This document shows, one piece after another, positions 15,162 to 23,158 of a stretch of DNA of 40,663 nt (positions are counted from its first letter, which is position 1; each line of letters opens with the position of its first letter). The stretch comes from Microcaldota archaeon (GTDB lineage: Archaea > Micrarchaeota > Micrarchaeia > Micrarchaeales > Micrarchaeaceae): assembly GCA_021801905.1 (NCBI GenBank), contig JAKABJ010000003.1, positions 1-40,663 on the forward strand, in the 5' to 3' direction. The translations under genes were made by a program, and so were the position numbers. Under the pieces are notes generated by a model that ran no database searches, was not told where the DNA came from, and saw only the letters and a program-made list of their open reading frames with translations.

Positions 15162-15261
15162 GCCTGGAGAGGGAATTGAACCCTCAACCTCATGCTCTCT
15201 TTGCTTTTTGAAATTTCAAAAAGTTTACAAGGCAAGCGCTCTGCCATTGAGCTACCCAGGC
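15162..15261 (-). tRNA. tRNA-Thr (TGT) with intron
   Basis: On the minus strand the acceptor GCCTGGG pairs with TCCAGGC, the D arm is GCTCAATGGCAGAGC and the T arm is GAGGG TTCAATT CCCTC. The anticodon stem starts CTTGC and the loop CTTGTA gives anticodon TGT. A 29-nt insertion follows position 37, after which the exon resumes with A38 and GCATG. The stem has one T-T mismatch (28/42). The mature length is 71 nt. Confidence 0.9.
15197..15225 (-). other. tRNA-Thr intron (canonical 37/38 position)
   Basis: A 29-nt intron is inferred from the cloverleaf. It contains a perfect 10+10 inverted repeat CTTTTTGAAA/TTTCAAAAAG that would fold as its own hairpin. Removal would need the archaeal splicing endonuclease acting on a bulge-helix-bulge; an exact canonical 3-4-3 form is not obvious, so a relaxed version is likely. 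Confidence 0.75.
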
Positions 15262-15291
15262 ACGAAATATATTCACAATCAATAATTTAAA

Positions 15292-16890
15292 TTACTTTTG
15301 CTCTCTTACGAAATAAGAGGTGTAGGCCACCAAAGCGTCAGTTACAAAATGAAAGTGCTTTAGCCGCTTCCCAGCGCTCTTAATAAACTCAAGATTGCTC
15401 TTTTTTGCAGCTCCGAACATTCCTAGCAAGGCTGGGAAGATGAACAGCCCTATTATCAGATTGTATATGAGGGAGAGGCTTCCGGCCTGCACTGCAAAAG
15501 CAGCAACATACATCACAACGCCTCCTGATACCGAAGCCGCCAGGATCGTAGCCAAAGGCCTGAACCTGTGCCTGATTCCAAACTGCTTTTTCAATGCATG
15601 TATGTAAATTATATCTAGTAATACTGGGCTTATCACAAAAAGCGCAACAACCGCGCCTGCGGCCTTGTATATCGGAGTAAGGGCGAACACAAGCCCTATC
15701 TGTATAAATATTGTTATCAGCTGGTATTTCATGAACTTCACAGTATTTCCGCTTCCTATCATGAGGGTGCCTGCATATATTCCTATTATTTGAACCGCCA
15801 TTCCGGCAATCATCACAGAAAAAAGCAATGGGGCTGCAACATATTTGGAAGAAAACAAAAGGCTTGTCAGCGGAGCGGCTTCAACTATCCCATATGCCAC
15901 TACTGGAAGCAGGAACAGGCATGTGTAATAGATGCTTCCATTGTATATTGAATTTATTTTTTGGGATGTCTTCTCTTTAGACAATGTCATAGAATATGCG
16001 CCAAGCAGTATGAATGTTATCGCTGTTATGCTTAGTTCAATGAATCTGGCCAGCTTATACGCGGCTCCATAGCTGCCAACAACAGAGCTTATAGCAACGG
16101 CCCCAAGCAGCAATACTGCCAGGTTCATTGACCCCTGCATTGCAATGTTGTTTACAACTATCGGCAAAGAGAATGAGCGTATGCGTTTTATATCTGATTT
16201 GCCTGCAGCATGCAGCTTGAACCCAAGCTCTTTTATTTGATAAGCAAAAGCCAAAAGGATTCCAGCAGCAAGCCCTATTACAAAACCTGCCATCGCACCG
16301 AGTACTCCATAGCCCATCATTACAAGAGAGACAGAAGCCACAAGATACCCAGCAGAGTACCCTATGTTTGCTATTGTCGCCTCTTTTACTTTTCCAAGTC
16401 CCACAAGCAAACCAAGAAGAAGGTTGAATACCACATATGCGAATTCAGACAGCGCAGCGAGCTCCAGAGCTAGCGTTAGAGTTGGGCTGTTATATAAATA
16501 CCTTGCAACCACCCCGCTTATCAGAAGGCCAACAATTGCTATGATCAGCCCTATCGGCAAGGCAATTTTAAAGCCCGCAGCAACGAAACTTCCAATCTTG
16601 CTATTCTCATTTGCCGAAGCCTCAGGCAGGACTTTTCTGTACGCTGTGCTTATTCCAAATGTCTGCGCCACTGTGAGTATTCCTGCAAATGATATTGCTA
16701 TGGTGTAAAGGCCGAATTGGGAGGGGCCCAGATACCTTGTCAAAAAAACTAGCAGTATCAGAGTTATTATAGATGTAAGTATCTCTCCTCCTAAAAATAT
16801 GCTGCCGGATTTTGCTGCGCCTAGTCCTATCTCCAAAGTCTGATCATTGTTATTTTTACCAGCCAAGTCTCTAGAATCCATCAAGTTCAA
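15292..16890 (-). CDS. polysaccharide flippase (MOP/Wzx-like)
   Basis: A 532-residue membrane protein with about 14 predicted helices. It starts with the family pattern GSIFLGGEILTSIITLILLVFLTRYLGPSQFGLYTIAISF. This is characteristic of Wzx/MATE-type polysaccharide biosynthesis proteins that flip lipid-linked sugars across the membrane. It probably serves surface glycan or N-glycan assembly, in line with the many sequon-rich surface proteins in the window. Its start overlaps the TrpRS stop by 4 nt (ATGA), so the two are co-translated. An alternative start is Met4. Confidence 0.88.
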   Translation of the reverse strand: MNLMDSRDLAGKNNNDQTLEIGLGAAKSGSIFLGGEILTSIITLILLVFLTRYLGPSQFGLYTIAISFAGILTVAQTFGISTAYRKVLPEASANENSKIGSFVAAGFKIALPIGLIIAIVGLLISGVVARYLYNSPTLTLALELAALSEFAYVVFNLLLGLLVGLGKVKEATIANIGYSAGYLVASVSLVMMGYGVLGAMAGFVIGLAAGILLAFAYQIKELGFKLHAAGKSDIKRIRSFSLPIVVNNIAMQGSMNLAVLLLGAVAISSVVGSYGAAYKLARFIELSITAITFILLGAYSMTLSKEKTSQKINSIYNGSIYYTCLFLLPVVAYGIVEAAPLTSLLFSSKYVAAPLLFSVMIAGMAVQIIGIYAGTLMIGSGNTVKFMKYQLITIFIQIGLVFALTPIYKAAGAVVALFVISPVLLDIIYIHALKKQFGIRHRFRPLATILAASVSGGVVMYVAAFAVQAGSLSLIYNLIIGLFIFPALLGMFGAAKKSNLEFIKSAGKRLKHFHFVTDALVAYTSYFVREQK

Positions 16891-18011
16891 TCCCTTTCCA
16901 TGAATTCATCTATCCTTGCCTTTACAGCATCTCTTCTTTTCCTATGCTCATCCAAAAACGAGTTTACCCGTCTGGCAAGGTCTTGCTTATGCTCCCCTGC
17001 AAGGACTGTGCCATTTCTTTCAGCCTCGAATATCTGTTCTAGTTTGGCATCGTCAGGTTCAAATAAGAACTTGTAATATTGGCAGATCATGCACTTCTCC
17101 GGGTTTCCTCCCATCTTTTTCTGCAATTCCGCAGTGGCCTGCTGCCCTGTAATTGCCTTGTTTATTTTTTTCCTTACGGTCTCTTCATTGTCATCAAGGT
17201 ATATTGCATCATTTTCCTTGCTTGCAGACATCTTCGAATCCCCGCTGAGCCCTGGAAGGAATTTTCCATGTATTATGGCCGGCTTGTAGTATCCGAGCTT
17301 CTCTATCACGTCTCTAGCGACCCTGAAATGAACATCCTGGTCAACCCCGAGAGGTATAAGGCAAGGAACCTTTTTCCCTTCCATAACCGATTTAAGGAAT
17401 GACGGAACCGCCTGCATGCTTGTGTAGAATATCATTCCTATATTGGTGTCGTTCCCCATCCCCAAGGCATCCTTAACCGTAGAGAAGGTTATCTTTCGCG
17501 CCACTCTTACTGCCTGCTTATAAAGCGTCTTCGAATATTCTGTATCAAGGAAGATCCTTGTTTTTTTAGGGTCGAAACCCAATGCTGCTATATCAAGCAC
17601 GGCTTTTTTAGCAAGTCCGTGAAATTCATCAAGCTCTGCTCCCTTCCTTCTTCCAGCAAGATACTTTTCCTCATCAGGTATCTGTATTAGCAAGTCTGCA
17701 TCGAATTTCTGCTGCAGCCAGAGTGTAATCATAAAAGGCACAAGGTGCCCTATCGTCATATCGCTCGAAGGGGCAATTCCTGTGTAGAGGTAGAATTTTT
17801 CCCCTTTCTCGTACATGTCAAGAAGCCAGTCCAATTCCCTATGCCCAAAATATATGCCTCTCCTTATGAGCGGGTGGAGTTCTCCTGTGTGCCTCTTTAT
17901 TCTGTCTAGAAGCTCCTGATCCAAGGGCTTTATTCCAAATCTCTTCATCAGTATTCCGTAATCCACTTTCCCATCAACATTCCATGGGGTTACATCAAAC
18001 GAATCTGCCAT
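16887..18011 (-). CDS. trpS: tryptophanyl-tRNA synthetase
   Basis: A class I synthetase of 374 residues with this start. It has the HIGH-equivalent TIGH in YTGIAPSSDMTIGHLVPF and KMSAS in GDSKMSASKENDAIYL, plus the TrpRS-specific GVDQDVHFRVARDV. The archaeal/eukaryotic form charges tRNA-Trp. The ORF track starts 8 codons earlier, but a TATA box (AATAAATATAAG on the minus strand, 18039-18050) would start transcription near 18020, after that codon. GTGATTTG directly precedes the ATG at 18011, so this start is chosen. It is followed by the flippase in the same operon. Confidence 0.95.
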   Translation of the reverse strand: MADSFDVTPWNVDGKVDYGILMKRFGIKPLDQELLDRIKRHTGELHPLIRRGIYFGHRELDWLLDMYEKGEKFYLYTGIAPSSDMTIGHLVPFMITLWLQQKFDADLLIQIPDEEKYLAGRRKGAELDEFHGLAKKAVLDIAALGFDPKKTRIFLDTEYSKTLYKQAVRVARKITFSTVKDALGMGNDTNIGMIFYTSMQAVPSFLKSVMEGKKVPCLIPLGVDQDVHFRVARDVIEKLGYYKPAIIHGKFLPGLSGDSKMSASKENDAIYLDDNEETVRKKINKAITGQQATAELQKKMGGNPEKCMICQYYKFLFEPDDAKLEQIFEAERNGTVLAGEHKQDLARRVNSFLDEHRKRRDAVKARIDEFMERD

Positions 18012-18038
18012 CAAATCACTACACATTCCCAACAAAGG

Positions 18039-18050
18039 CTTATATTTATT
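18039..18050. promoter_or_regulatory. back-to-back TATA boxes for trpS and pilin
   Basis: The same CTTATATTTATT segment serves both directions. On the plus strand it lies about 25 nt before the pilin ATG (18069), giving a leaderless mRNA. On the minus strand it lies about 33 nt before the trpS ATG. The divergent starts are only 57 bp apart. Confidence 0.6.
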
Positions 18051-18068
18051 CTCTAGTTTAAATCTATT

Positions 18069-18545
18069 ATGATATTAAAGGCGCAGAGCGCTATTCAGTA
18101 TCTCATAACATATGGATGGGCATTCCTAATAATAGCTATAGCGCTTGTAGCATTTGTTGCATTGGGGATAACAAAACCCAGCGCATTCATCAGCGATTCG
18201 TGCATAACTCAGGGCGAGTTCAGCTGCACAATCTCCAGCATGGCTACTAATGGCCTAATAACAATAAATATTGTTCAGGATACTGCCTCTCCTATATTAA
18301 TAATAGGAGCTGGGTGCAATGCCACACAGCCTGTAGCCCTCACAGAAACAAACCTGCAGCTGCATCTCAATATAGCAGGGAATGCGACTGTAGCAGTGCA
18401 ATGCTATTCTGGAGGCGTGCAATTTACTGGAAAAATAGGGGGCGCGTATTCAGGAGAGCTAAGCCTGGAATACGTAGATGAAGACACGTCCCTTCCGCAT
18501 TATCTTTCTAGTAAAATAACAGCAAAAGTAAATGCACAGTCGTAA
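18069..18545 (+). CDS. class III prepilin-like protein
   Basis: A 158-residue protein beginning MILKAQSAIQYLITYGWAF, then a hydrophobic helix (LIIAIALVAFVALGI). Prepilin peptidase should cut before Gln6. At mature position +5, where pilins nearly always carry glutamate (as in the QSAMEYL of the 12.1-kb protein), this one has glutamine (QSAIQYL). The C-terminal domain is beta-rich with two cysteine pairs (SCITQGEFSC and later CNATQ...CYSGG). It probably forms or caps a surface filament. It is leaderless. Confidence 0.8.
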   Translation: MILKAQSAIQYLITYGWAFLIIAIALVAFVALGITKPSAFISDSCITQGEFSCTISSMATNGLITINIVQDTASPILIIGAGCNATQPVALTETNLQLHLNIAGNATVAVQCYSGGVQFTGKIGGAYSGELSLEYVDEDTSLPHYLSSKITAKVNAQS

Positions 18546-18642
18546 TTGTGCCGGCTCTCGATTTAGTAAGATTTAAATAGCTTGATATCACTAACCTATT
18601 GACTTTGCCTCTTCAAAGGCTAATCATCAAAGTGTTGTTTAC

Positions 18643-18795
18643 ATGGGAAAATTTCCGATAGCTGACGCAGAGCTTTCAAAAATAGTTATATGCAAAAGGT
18701 GCAAGGCGCGCAACAAGGTTGGCGCAACAAAATGCAGAAAGTGCGGATGCCCCTACCTTAGGCCGAAGAGGAAGGATATAAAGATAAAGAAATGA
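18643..18795 (+). CDS. rpl40e: 50S ribosomal protein L40e (eL40)
   Basis: A 50-residue protein absent from the ORF track. It has a zinc ribbon ICKRCKARN...KCRKCGCPYLRPKRK: two CxxC pairs, and a basic tail with the LRPK signature of archaeal L40e. The size matches the family. It binds the large subunit. It lies 15 nt before the HTH gene on the same strand, so it probably leads a three-gene transcript. Confidence 0.95.
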   Translation: MGKFPIADAELSKIVICKRCKARNKVGATKCRKCGCPYLRPKRKDIKIKK

Positions 18796-18810
18796 TACTT
18801 AGGTGAAATG

Positions 18811-19032
18811 ATGACAGATCTAACTCCAATGGAAGAAATGATAGTAAAGGCCATGCAGGAGCTTGGTGCTACAAAGGACAGTGTAATCAAGACAGCTGAC
18901 GACATAGCCAAGAAGTGCAACAGACCAAAGGGTATGGTTAATAACAACCTTGTAACTCTTGTCCAGAAAGGGGTTATAAAAAGAGTGGCAAGGGAGAAGG
19001 CATCAGGATATTACATACTTTCAACGCAGTGA
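18811..19032 (+). CDS. small winged-helix protein
   Basis: A 73-residue protein with MEEMIVKAMQELGATKDSV, IKTADDIAKKCNRPKGMVNNNLVTLVQKGVIKRV and a wing AREKASGYYIL: a complete compact winged helix. The second of two adjacent ATGs is chosen because AGGTGA then stands 4 nt away, the usual spacing here. It lies between eL40 and the DUF2666-like gene with 6-15 nt gaps, so it is co-transcribed. It may be a transcription factor or a nucleic-acid-binding accessory; targets are unknown. Confidence 0.78.
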   Translation: MTDLTPMEEMIVKAMQELGATKDSVIKTADDIAKKCNRPKGMVNNNLVTLVQKGVIKRVAREKASGYYILSTQ

Positions 19033-19038
19033 AAGAGC

Positions 19039-19497
19039 ATGGAAGAGGAAGGGGACTACATAGATTTCATGGCGAAATACAAAGAATGGATATCCATAAA
19101 ACGGCTTGCCGTGTGGCCTGACACAAAACCAGAGGAGATAAGTTTTCATATGGCTGGAATCAGCGGAGTTATAGACAGCAAGGCACCGATTTTCCTTGGA
19201 ATAGATACACAGAAACTAGAAGCTTTGGCAGCAAAAATGACTGAAGGAAGAAAAAAAGGATACGAATCTCTTTCTGAGGTCATCTCGCTTCTTGGCACAA
19301 AAGAAGTGAAAGGCACAATTTCTGATTCATGCGGAGAGAGGAAGGAAATCTCCAAGCTGGCCGAGGCCTGCCTTCTCGGAAAAATACTAAAGAATATGGG
19401 GATGTACTCATCCATAACGCAAGAGGCAATGACCAAGATCTTCCCTGACCTTAAGATAAAGAAGCCTCTCGGAAGAATAAAAAAGAGCGAGGCCTGA
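19039..19497 (+). CDS. DUF2666-like archaeal protein
   Basis: A 152-residue protein whose opening DYIDFMAKYKEWISIKRLAV resembles the archaeal DUF2666 family as I recall it. The rest is helical with no visible catalytic motif, and ends in a basic tail (KIKKPLGRIKKSEA). The start is 6 nt after the HTH stop, so the two are translationally coupled and may work together. Linkage to eL40 hints at a translation-related or growth-related role, which is inference. It converges with HMG-CoA synthase. Confidence 0.6.
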   Translation: MEEEGDYIDFMAKYKEWISIKRLAVWPDTKPEEISFHMAGISGVIDSKAPIFLGIDTQKLEALAAKMTEGRKKGYESLSEVISLLGTKEVKGTISDSCGERKEISKLAEACLLGKILKNMGMYSSITQEAMTKIFPDLKIKKPLGRIKKSEA

Positions 19498-19557
19498 AAG
19501 TTAAAAGTACCGCCCTATGGCAGAAATTGGGCAATAATTAAATTGTAAATTAGAACC

Positions 19558-21288
19558 TTAGAACCTCGGCTTGATTGGCTCAGGAACTCCCCTGCCATTA
19601 ACGAATACACTCTCCCATGTGCCGTCAGGATGCCTTCTTACAATGTTAAAACCTTTCGGAAGCCTTCCACCAAGCAAAACCTTATTCTGCTCTGTAAGAT
19701 CTTCAGTAGTTATTGTTCGCTCAGCATCTCCCAGTATCAATTTGGAATGCAGGCTTACATAGGCTGCCGGAGTGAGCTCAATGCCATCAGCCTCCAATTC
19801 TGTTGATATTATTATATGCTCTCTTGATTTCTGGCTGGCTTTTATATCGGTCATTAAAGCTTTTGCAACAAGCCCGCTTCCGTAGAAAACAAGGACCGCT
19901 GGCTTGTTTATCACAAGTTCTCCAAAATGGTGCTGGTCGCTCACTTTTCTTAGCAGGCTTGCCAATGCTACTGGCAGAGATGTAGTGTATGAATTTCCTA
20001 TATTTGACGGAAGGTTTAGCGCATCATCAATATGCAGCCTGCTCAAAAATGAGGTGAATTCTGGCTGCTTCATCACCTTTTTGATCCATTTAAGCTCCTC
20101 CTTTATGTCTTTATCGCTCTCCAAATAAGATATTACCTTGTTTTCAGCATCTCCCTCGAATAAAGATAATTTCTCAGTTATCAAATCTGTAAGCCTTTTT
20201 CCTTGAAGCGGGTCCTCCCCCACATCCCCTCTTTTCTGCATTTGCTCGTAAAGCTTTGGATTAAACATTTTCATATAGTGGATAAAAAGATACCCTGCAC
20301 CCTCCTTTGCTTGTTTTGGGTATGGCACGTGGCTTATGAATGCATACAGGTCGGCAAAAGATAAGCCCTCGTATTTTTCATTTATTTTTTTCAGGACAGA
20401 GCTCATAATTCCTGAAATCATATCTCCTATAGGCTTTGGCACTATCCTGCTTTCCATTAGAGATTGGCTAATGGGTGCTCTTGCAGAATATGCGGCTTCA
20501 AGGTTTTCAACCGCCTTTGCAACTGCATAAACGTAGCCTATATTGGAAGCCTCCCCATGAACTATCGGGGTGCAATCTCCGAATTTGGTGAAATCAGAGA
20601 GAGGCATGCTAAACCTCCCATACCCTCTGTTATATTTTATGTCTACAAGCTCTGGATCCTTAGTGATCCACATTAAAGCCGCTGCAGCCCCTTGCGTTTT
20701 CTCAGCATTTTTTGCTCTTCTTGGATTGTAGACTGCAGTATCAGCGGTTATAACAACTGCGGATTCGTTGCGGCCAAATGAGGATGCTGTATACACGGAA
20801 TCAACCGCATCTGATAAGCTAAGGCCTCCTCCCGCGCAGGCAAATGTGACCTGCTTTATCTCTATATTCTTAAGCGCTTGCGCATATTTTTTGTATCTTT
20901 CAATATCCTCATTCAAAAGCCTTGACAACGCCATTCCTAGTGCTGGAGCTGCCTCTGGCCTGCTATAATCGTCATTGCTCTCAGTTCCAAAGTATATGCT
21001 CTTCGGCATCTCAGCAAAGAACTTTTTCTCCATATCCGGCCATGCAGAAACCCTTTTTATGAACAGGTATATGGCATCGGCCACCATTGTCACATTGCTT
21101 TGGGAGAGAGTAGGGAGCCTTTGTTTTTGAACTCCAAAATGCTCTATTTTGCTTACCTCCTCTCCTGTAACCTCCGATAGGCCTTTTGATGATATGTATG
21201 TGGAAGGAGTCGATATCACTATCATATTTATTCCGATATGAACCTTCCTTCTTTCAGAAGCTTCAACAGAGCTATTCTTTGTTGCCAT
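19558..21288 (-). CDS. hydroxymethylglutaryl-CoA synthase
   Basis: A 576-residue HMG-CoA synthase that condenses acetyl-CoA with acetoacetyl-CoA for mevalonate and archaeal lipids. The catalytic triad is visible: Glu103 (YFGTESNDD), Cys151 (VTFACAGGGLSL) and His320 (FISHVPYPK). The NIGNSYTTSLPVALASLL segment at about 429-446 is the C-terminal CoA-site signature. Archaeal enzymes are usually near 350 residues and bacterial ones near 390, so this one has a large insertion (about 330-420) and a long C-terminus. TTTAATAAAC lies about 33 nt before the ATG. Confidence 0.9.
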   Translation of the reverse strand: MATKNSSVEASERRKVHIGINMIVISTPSTYISSKGLSEVTGEEVSKIEHFGVQKQRLPTLSQSNVTMVADAIYLFIKRVSAWPDMEKKFFAEMPKSIYFGTESNDDYSRPEAAPALGMALSRLLNEDIERYKKYAQALKNIEIKQVTFACAGGGLSLSDAVDSVYTASSFGRNESAVVITADTAVYNPRRAKNAEKTQGAAAALMWITKDPELVDIKYNRGYGRFSMPLSDFTKFGDCTPIVHGEASNIGYVYAVAKAVENLEAAYSARAPISQSLMESRIVPKPIGDMISGIMSSVLKKINEKYEGLSFADLYAFISHVPYPKQAKEGAGYLFIHYMKMFNPKLYEQMQKRGDVGEDPLQGKRLTDLITEKLSLFEGDAENKVISYLESDKDIKEELKWIKKVMKQPEFTSFLSRLHIDDALNLPSNIGNSYTTSLPVALASLLRKVSDQHHFGELVINKPAVLVFYGSGLVAKALMTDIKASQKSREHIIISTELEADGIELTPAAYVSLHSKLILGDAERTITTEDLTEQNKVLLGGRLPKGFNIVRRHPDGTWESVFVNGRGVPEPIKPRF

Positions 21289-21364
21289 AAAATTATCTTG
21301 AATGATTTAGAAAGCAGTTTATTAAATGACGCATTCTAGTTAGACTATTAACGAACTTATAGGC

Positions 21365-21443
21365 AAGCGCATGCCAAGCGCTTCCGGTGTGATAGCAACC
21401 CTTACGGCAAAGGCATATCCATGCAAACAATCCAATTTTGCAT
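21365..21443. other. hairpin-rich intergenic segment
   Basis: Between HMG-CoA synthase and the short ORF are AAGCGC/GCGCTT (21365-21383, 7-nt loop), CCG/CGG, GCAT/ATGC and a perfect ATGCAAA/TTTGCAT (21421-21443, 9-nt loop). The G+C content is higher than in the flanks. No ORF or clear dedicated promoter is seen, so it may be a small RNA or a regulatory region. Confidence 0.3.
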
Positions 21444-21516
21444 TGTTACTGCTCTACTCGTAATTAATACCATAGGTATTTAAACTCTACTATCCCAGTT
21501 TGAAATATTAATTCAT

Positions 21517-21561
21517 ATGATGATTAAAATGGTGTATGCAATGGGAGGAGAAGGAAATTAA
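21517..21561 (+). CDS. putative 10-14-residue micropeptide ending MGGEGN
   Basis: A 14-codon frame with several ATGs; the likely starts are 21517 or 21529 (MVYAMGGEGN). GGTATTTAAAC about 35 nt upstream is a TATA box that predicts initiation near 21508. A hairpin and a T-rich tract follow within 60 nt, then the convergent 3' end of the Lrp-like paralogue. The position and Met-Gly-Gly core mirror the ORF at 4945. No clear Shine-Dalgarno is present, so translation is less certain than at the first locus. Confidence 0.3.
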   Translation: MMIKMVYAMGGEGN

Positions 21562-21589
21562 CCGGTCTATTTTAATACGATATTCATAG

Positions 21590-21612
21590 CCTAGAGTATC
21601 TGCTATTCTAGG
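21590..21612. terminator. hairpin terminator between convergent genes
   Basis: CCTAGA/TCTAGG extends to a 9-bp stem with one G-T pair and a 5-nt loop, followed by TATTTTTATTCTTG. It could end the short transcript from the left; the structure is symmetric and may also serve the regulator gene. Confidence 0.5.
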
Positions 21613-21617
21613 TATTT

Positions 21618-22955
21618 TTATTCTTGTAATCTTTTATATAGGTGCGTCTTTTTAACATCTATTTTTCTATAGCCCAGCTCACCTACTATAATATTCGAAA
21701 CCATAGAAGTTCTAATCTTTGTCCCTTTCGCTGCATGTAATAGCTCTGATTCTAACTTTTCCAAATCTCCCTCTTTATATAAAGGCGCAATCACTATCAG
21801 CCCATAAGGTGAACCTATGTCACCAGAAAATATAAATCTATTAAGGGGAGTATCTTCCTCCGCAAGCCTGTATTTTAAGTATTCTTTTTTACTGTTGTTA
21901 AATTTACTAATTTCCATTTGTTCTAGAATAAATACAGCCGTGCCTTTGATTGGGGGCTTGGCCATTGTTATGGTGGCATTTCTAATACTTTCATTATCAA
22001 GTAACTGGTTGTATGTGTATCTAGCCGAGTCTTTTTTAAGTCCATATTTCTTATCTATTAAATTAAAAGGAACTTTGCTATTCTGATTAAGTTCTCGCAA
22101 AGTTGCATACTCCCTGAAAAAGAATTGTTCTGGTCTTTTTCTCTGAGCGTTATCTCGCTCTCTCCTCCAAATGCGCTCCTCCATCAAATCAAAGAATTTA
22201 TCTCTAAAAGGTATAAATCCATATGATTGCGAATGGTAAGTCACATGCCACTCCGCTTTATAATTTGCTAATAGTTCATCGGATCTCAGTTTGTAGACTA
22301 TTCCTTCAGCTTCAAGCGGTCCTTGTGCAAACATAAAGATAAAAAGGTCATAAGCCCCTCTAGTTGAAAGAACTAATCTTATTCTAGGGTCACCCTCTAA
22401 GAGTTTCTTAATCTCAAGAAAGTTGGGTTTCTCTTCAATGAATCTTGCCATTGCTATGAACTGATAATGGTGAAATTGTTCCAGAGTCATATCTATAGTA
22501 TATTTGATTCCAAACTTTTCTTCCAAATTTCTTATATGATTAGCAATGGCCGATTCCGAAACTCCTAATTTTTTGCTTATATTCGATGTGCTCTCTCTAG
22601 CATTCCCGCTTAATTCCGTAAGTATTCCACTGTCAATCCCAGTGTCTGTTATTATACTCTCCCGGTCTTCTTCTATTGCAGACCACGAGATCTTGCCGCC
22701 ATAAGATTCAATTATTGCCTTTGCCTCTTCAAGGCGTTTTTCTCCCTTAGTAGCTGCTTTCTTTACAAAAGCTCCCTCTCTCGTTATTTTCCCTATATAC
22801 TCCGATTCCGTTTTCCTTTTCTTTGTGGCTTTATCGTAGAGACTTTTATGTCTATAAACGTAATAATTTCCATTTATGAATTCAAGTGCGATATAAAAAT
22901 CATACTCCTCTCTTAGTTTCAAGTATGTCCTCTCTATCGCATCCGATATTTTCAT
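21618..22955 (-). CDS. Lrp/AsnC-like regulator with duplicated HTH-RAM units, paralogue 2
   Basis: A 445-residue paralogue of 5102..6424 with the same architecture. An N-terminal module reads YYVYRHKSLYDKATKKRK then SEYIGKITREGAFVKK, strikingly like the opening of IS4/IS1634-type transposases. An AsnC HTH lies at about 110-155 (LTELSGNARESTSNISKKLG), then a RAM-like domain, the shared linker YGFIPFRDKFFDLMEERIW, a second HTH (FREYATLRELNQNSK...KKDSARYTYNQL) and a second RAM-like region. It probably senses a small molecule and binds DNA; the ligand is unknown. TATA (GTATAAATATA) lies 26 nt before the ATG, so it is leaderless. Confidence 0.75.
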   Translation of the reverse strand: MKISDAIERTYLKLREEYDFYIALEFINGNYYVYRHKSLYDKATKKRKTESEYIGKITREGAFVKKAATKGEKRLEEAKAIIESYGGKISWSAIEEDRESIITDTGIDSGILTELSGNARESTSNISKKLGVSESAIANHIRNLEEKFGIKYTIDMTLEQFHHYQFIAMARFIEEKPNFLEIKKLLEGDPRIRLVLSTRGAYDLFIFMFAQGPLEAEGIVYKLRSDELLANYKAEWHVTYHSQSYGFIPFRDKFFDLMEERIWRRERDNAQRKRPEQFFFREYATLRELNQNSKVPFNLIDKKYGLKKDSARYTYNQLLDNESIRNATITMAKPPIKGTAVFILEQMEISKFNNSKKEYLKYRLAEEDTPLNRFIFSGDIGSPYGLIVIAPLYKEGDLEKLESELLHAAKGTKIRTSMVSNIIVGELGYRKIDVKKTHLYKRLQE

Positions 22956-22975
22956 AATAAGATATTAGCATTCAC

Positions 22976-22986
22976 TATATTTATAC
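22976..22986 (-). promoter_or_regulatory. TATA box of Lrp-like paralogue 2
   Basis: GTATAAATATA on the minus strand is centred about 26 nt from the ATG at 22955, which indicates a leaderless transcript. Confidence 0.6.
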
Positions 22987-23158
22987 ATTTCCATTTTTAA
23001 TGCTAAATTTACGCTATATATAGCATATACAAGTATGTATATTTTGGAAAATCGTACGTATACTTTCTTAAAAATGATTTAGTTTCAATAAACTACCTCT
23101 ACTAATCCATATATACTCCAAACTTCATAATTATATGAGGGTGAAGAAGGTGAGTAGT

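Noticed and set aside
18012-18035. Eight-residue N-terminal extension of TrpRS
   Set aside because: The TATA box at 18039-18050 would initiate transcription downstream of that codon, and GTGATTTG marks the ATG at 18011.
5102-22955. The two transposase-like N-termini as intact insertion sequences
   Set aside because: No DDE catalytic domain or terminal inverted repeats accompany them; the rest of each protein is HTH-RAM.
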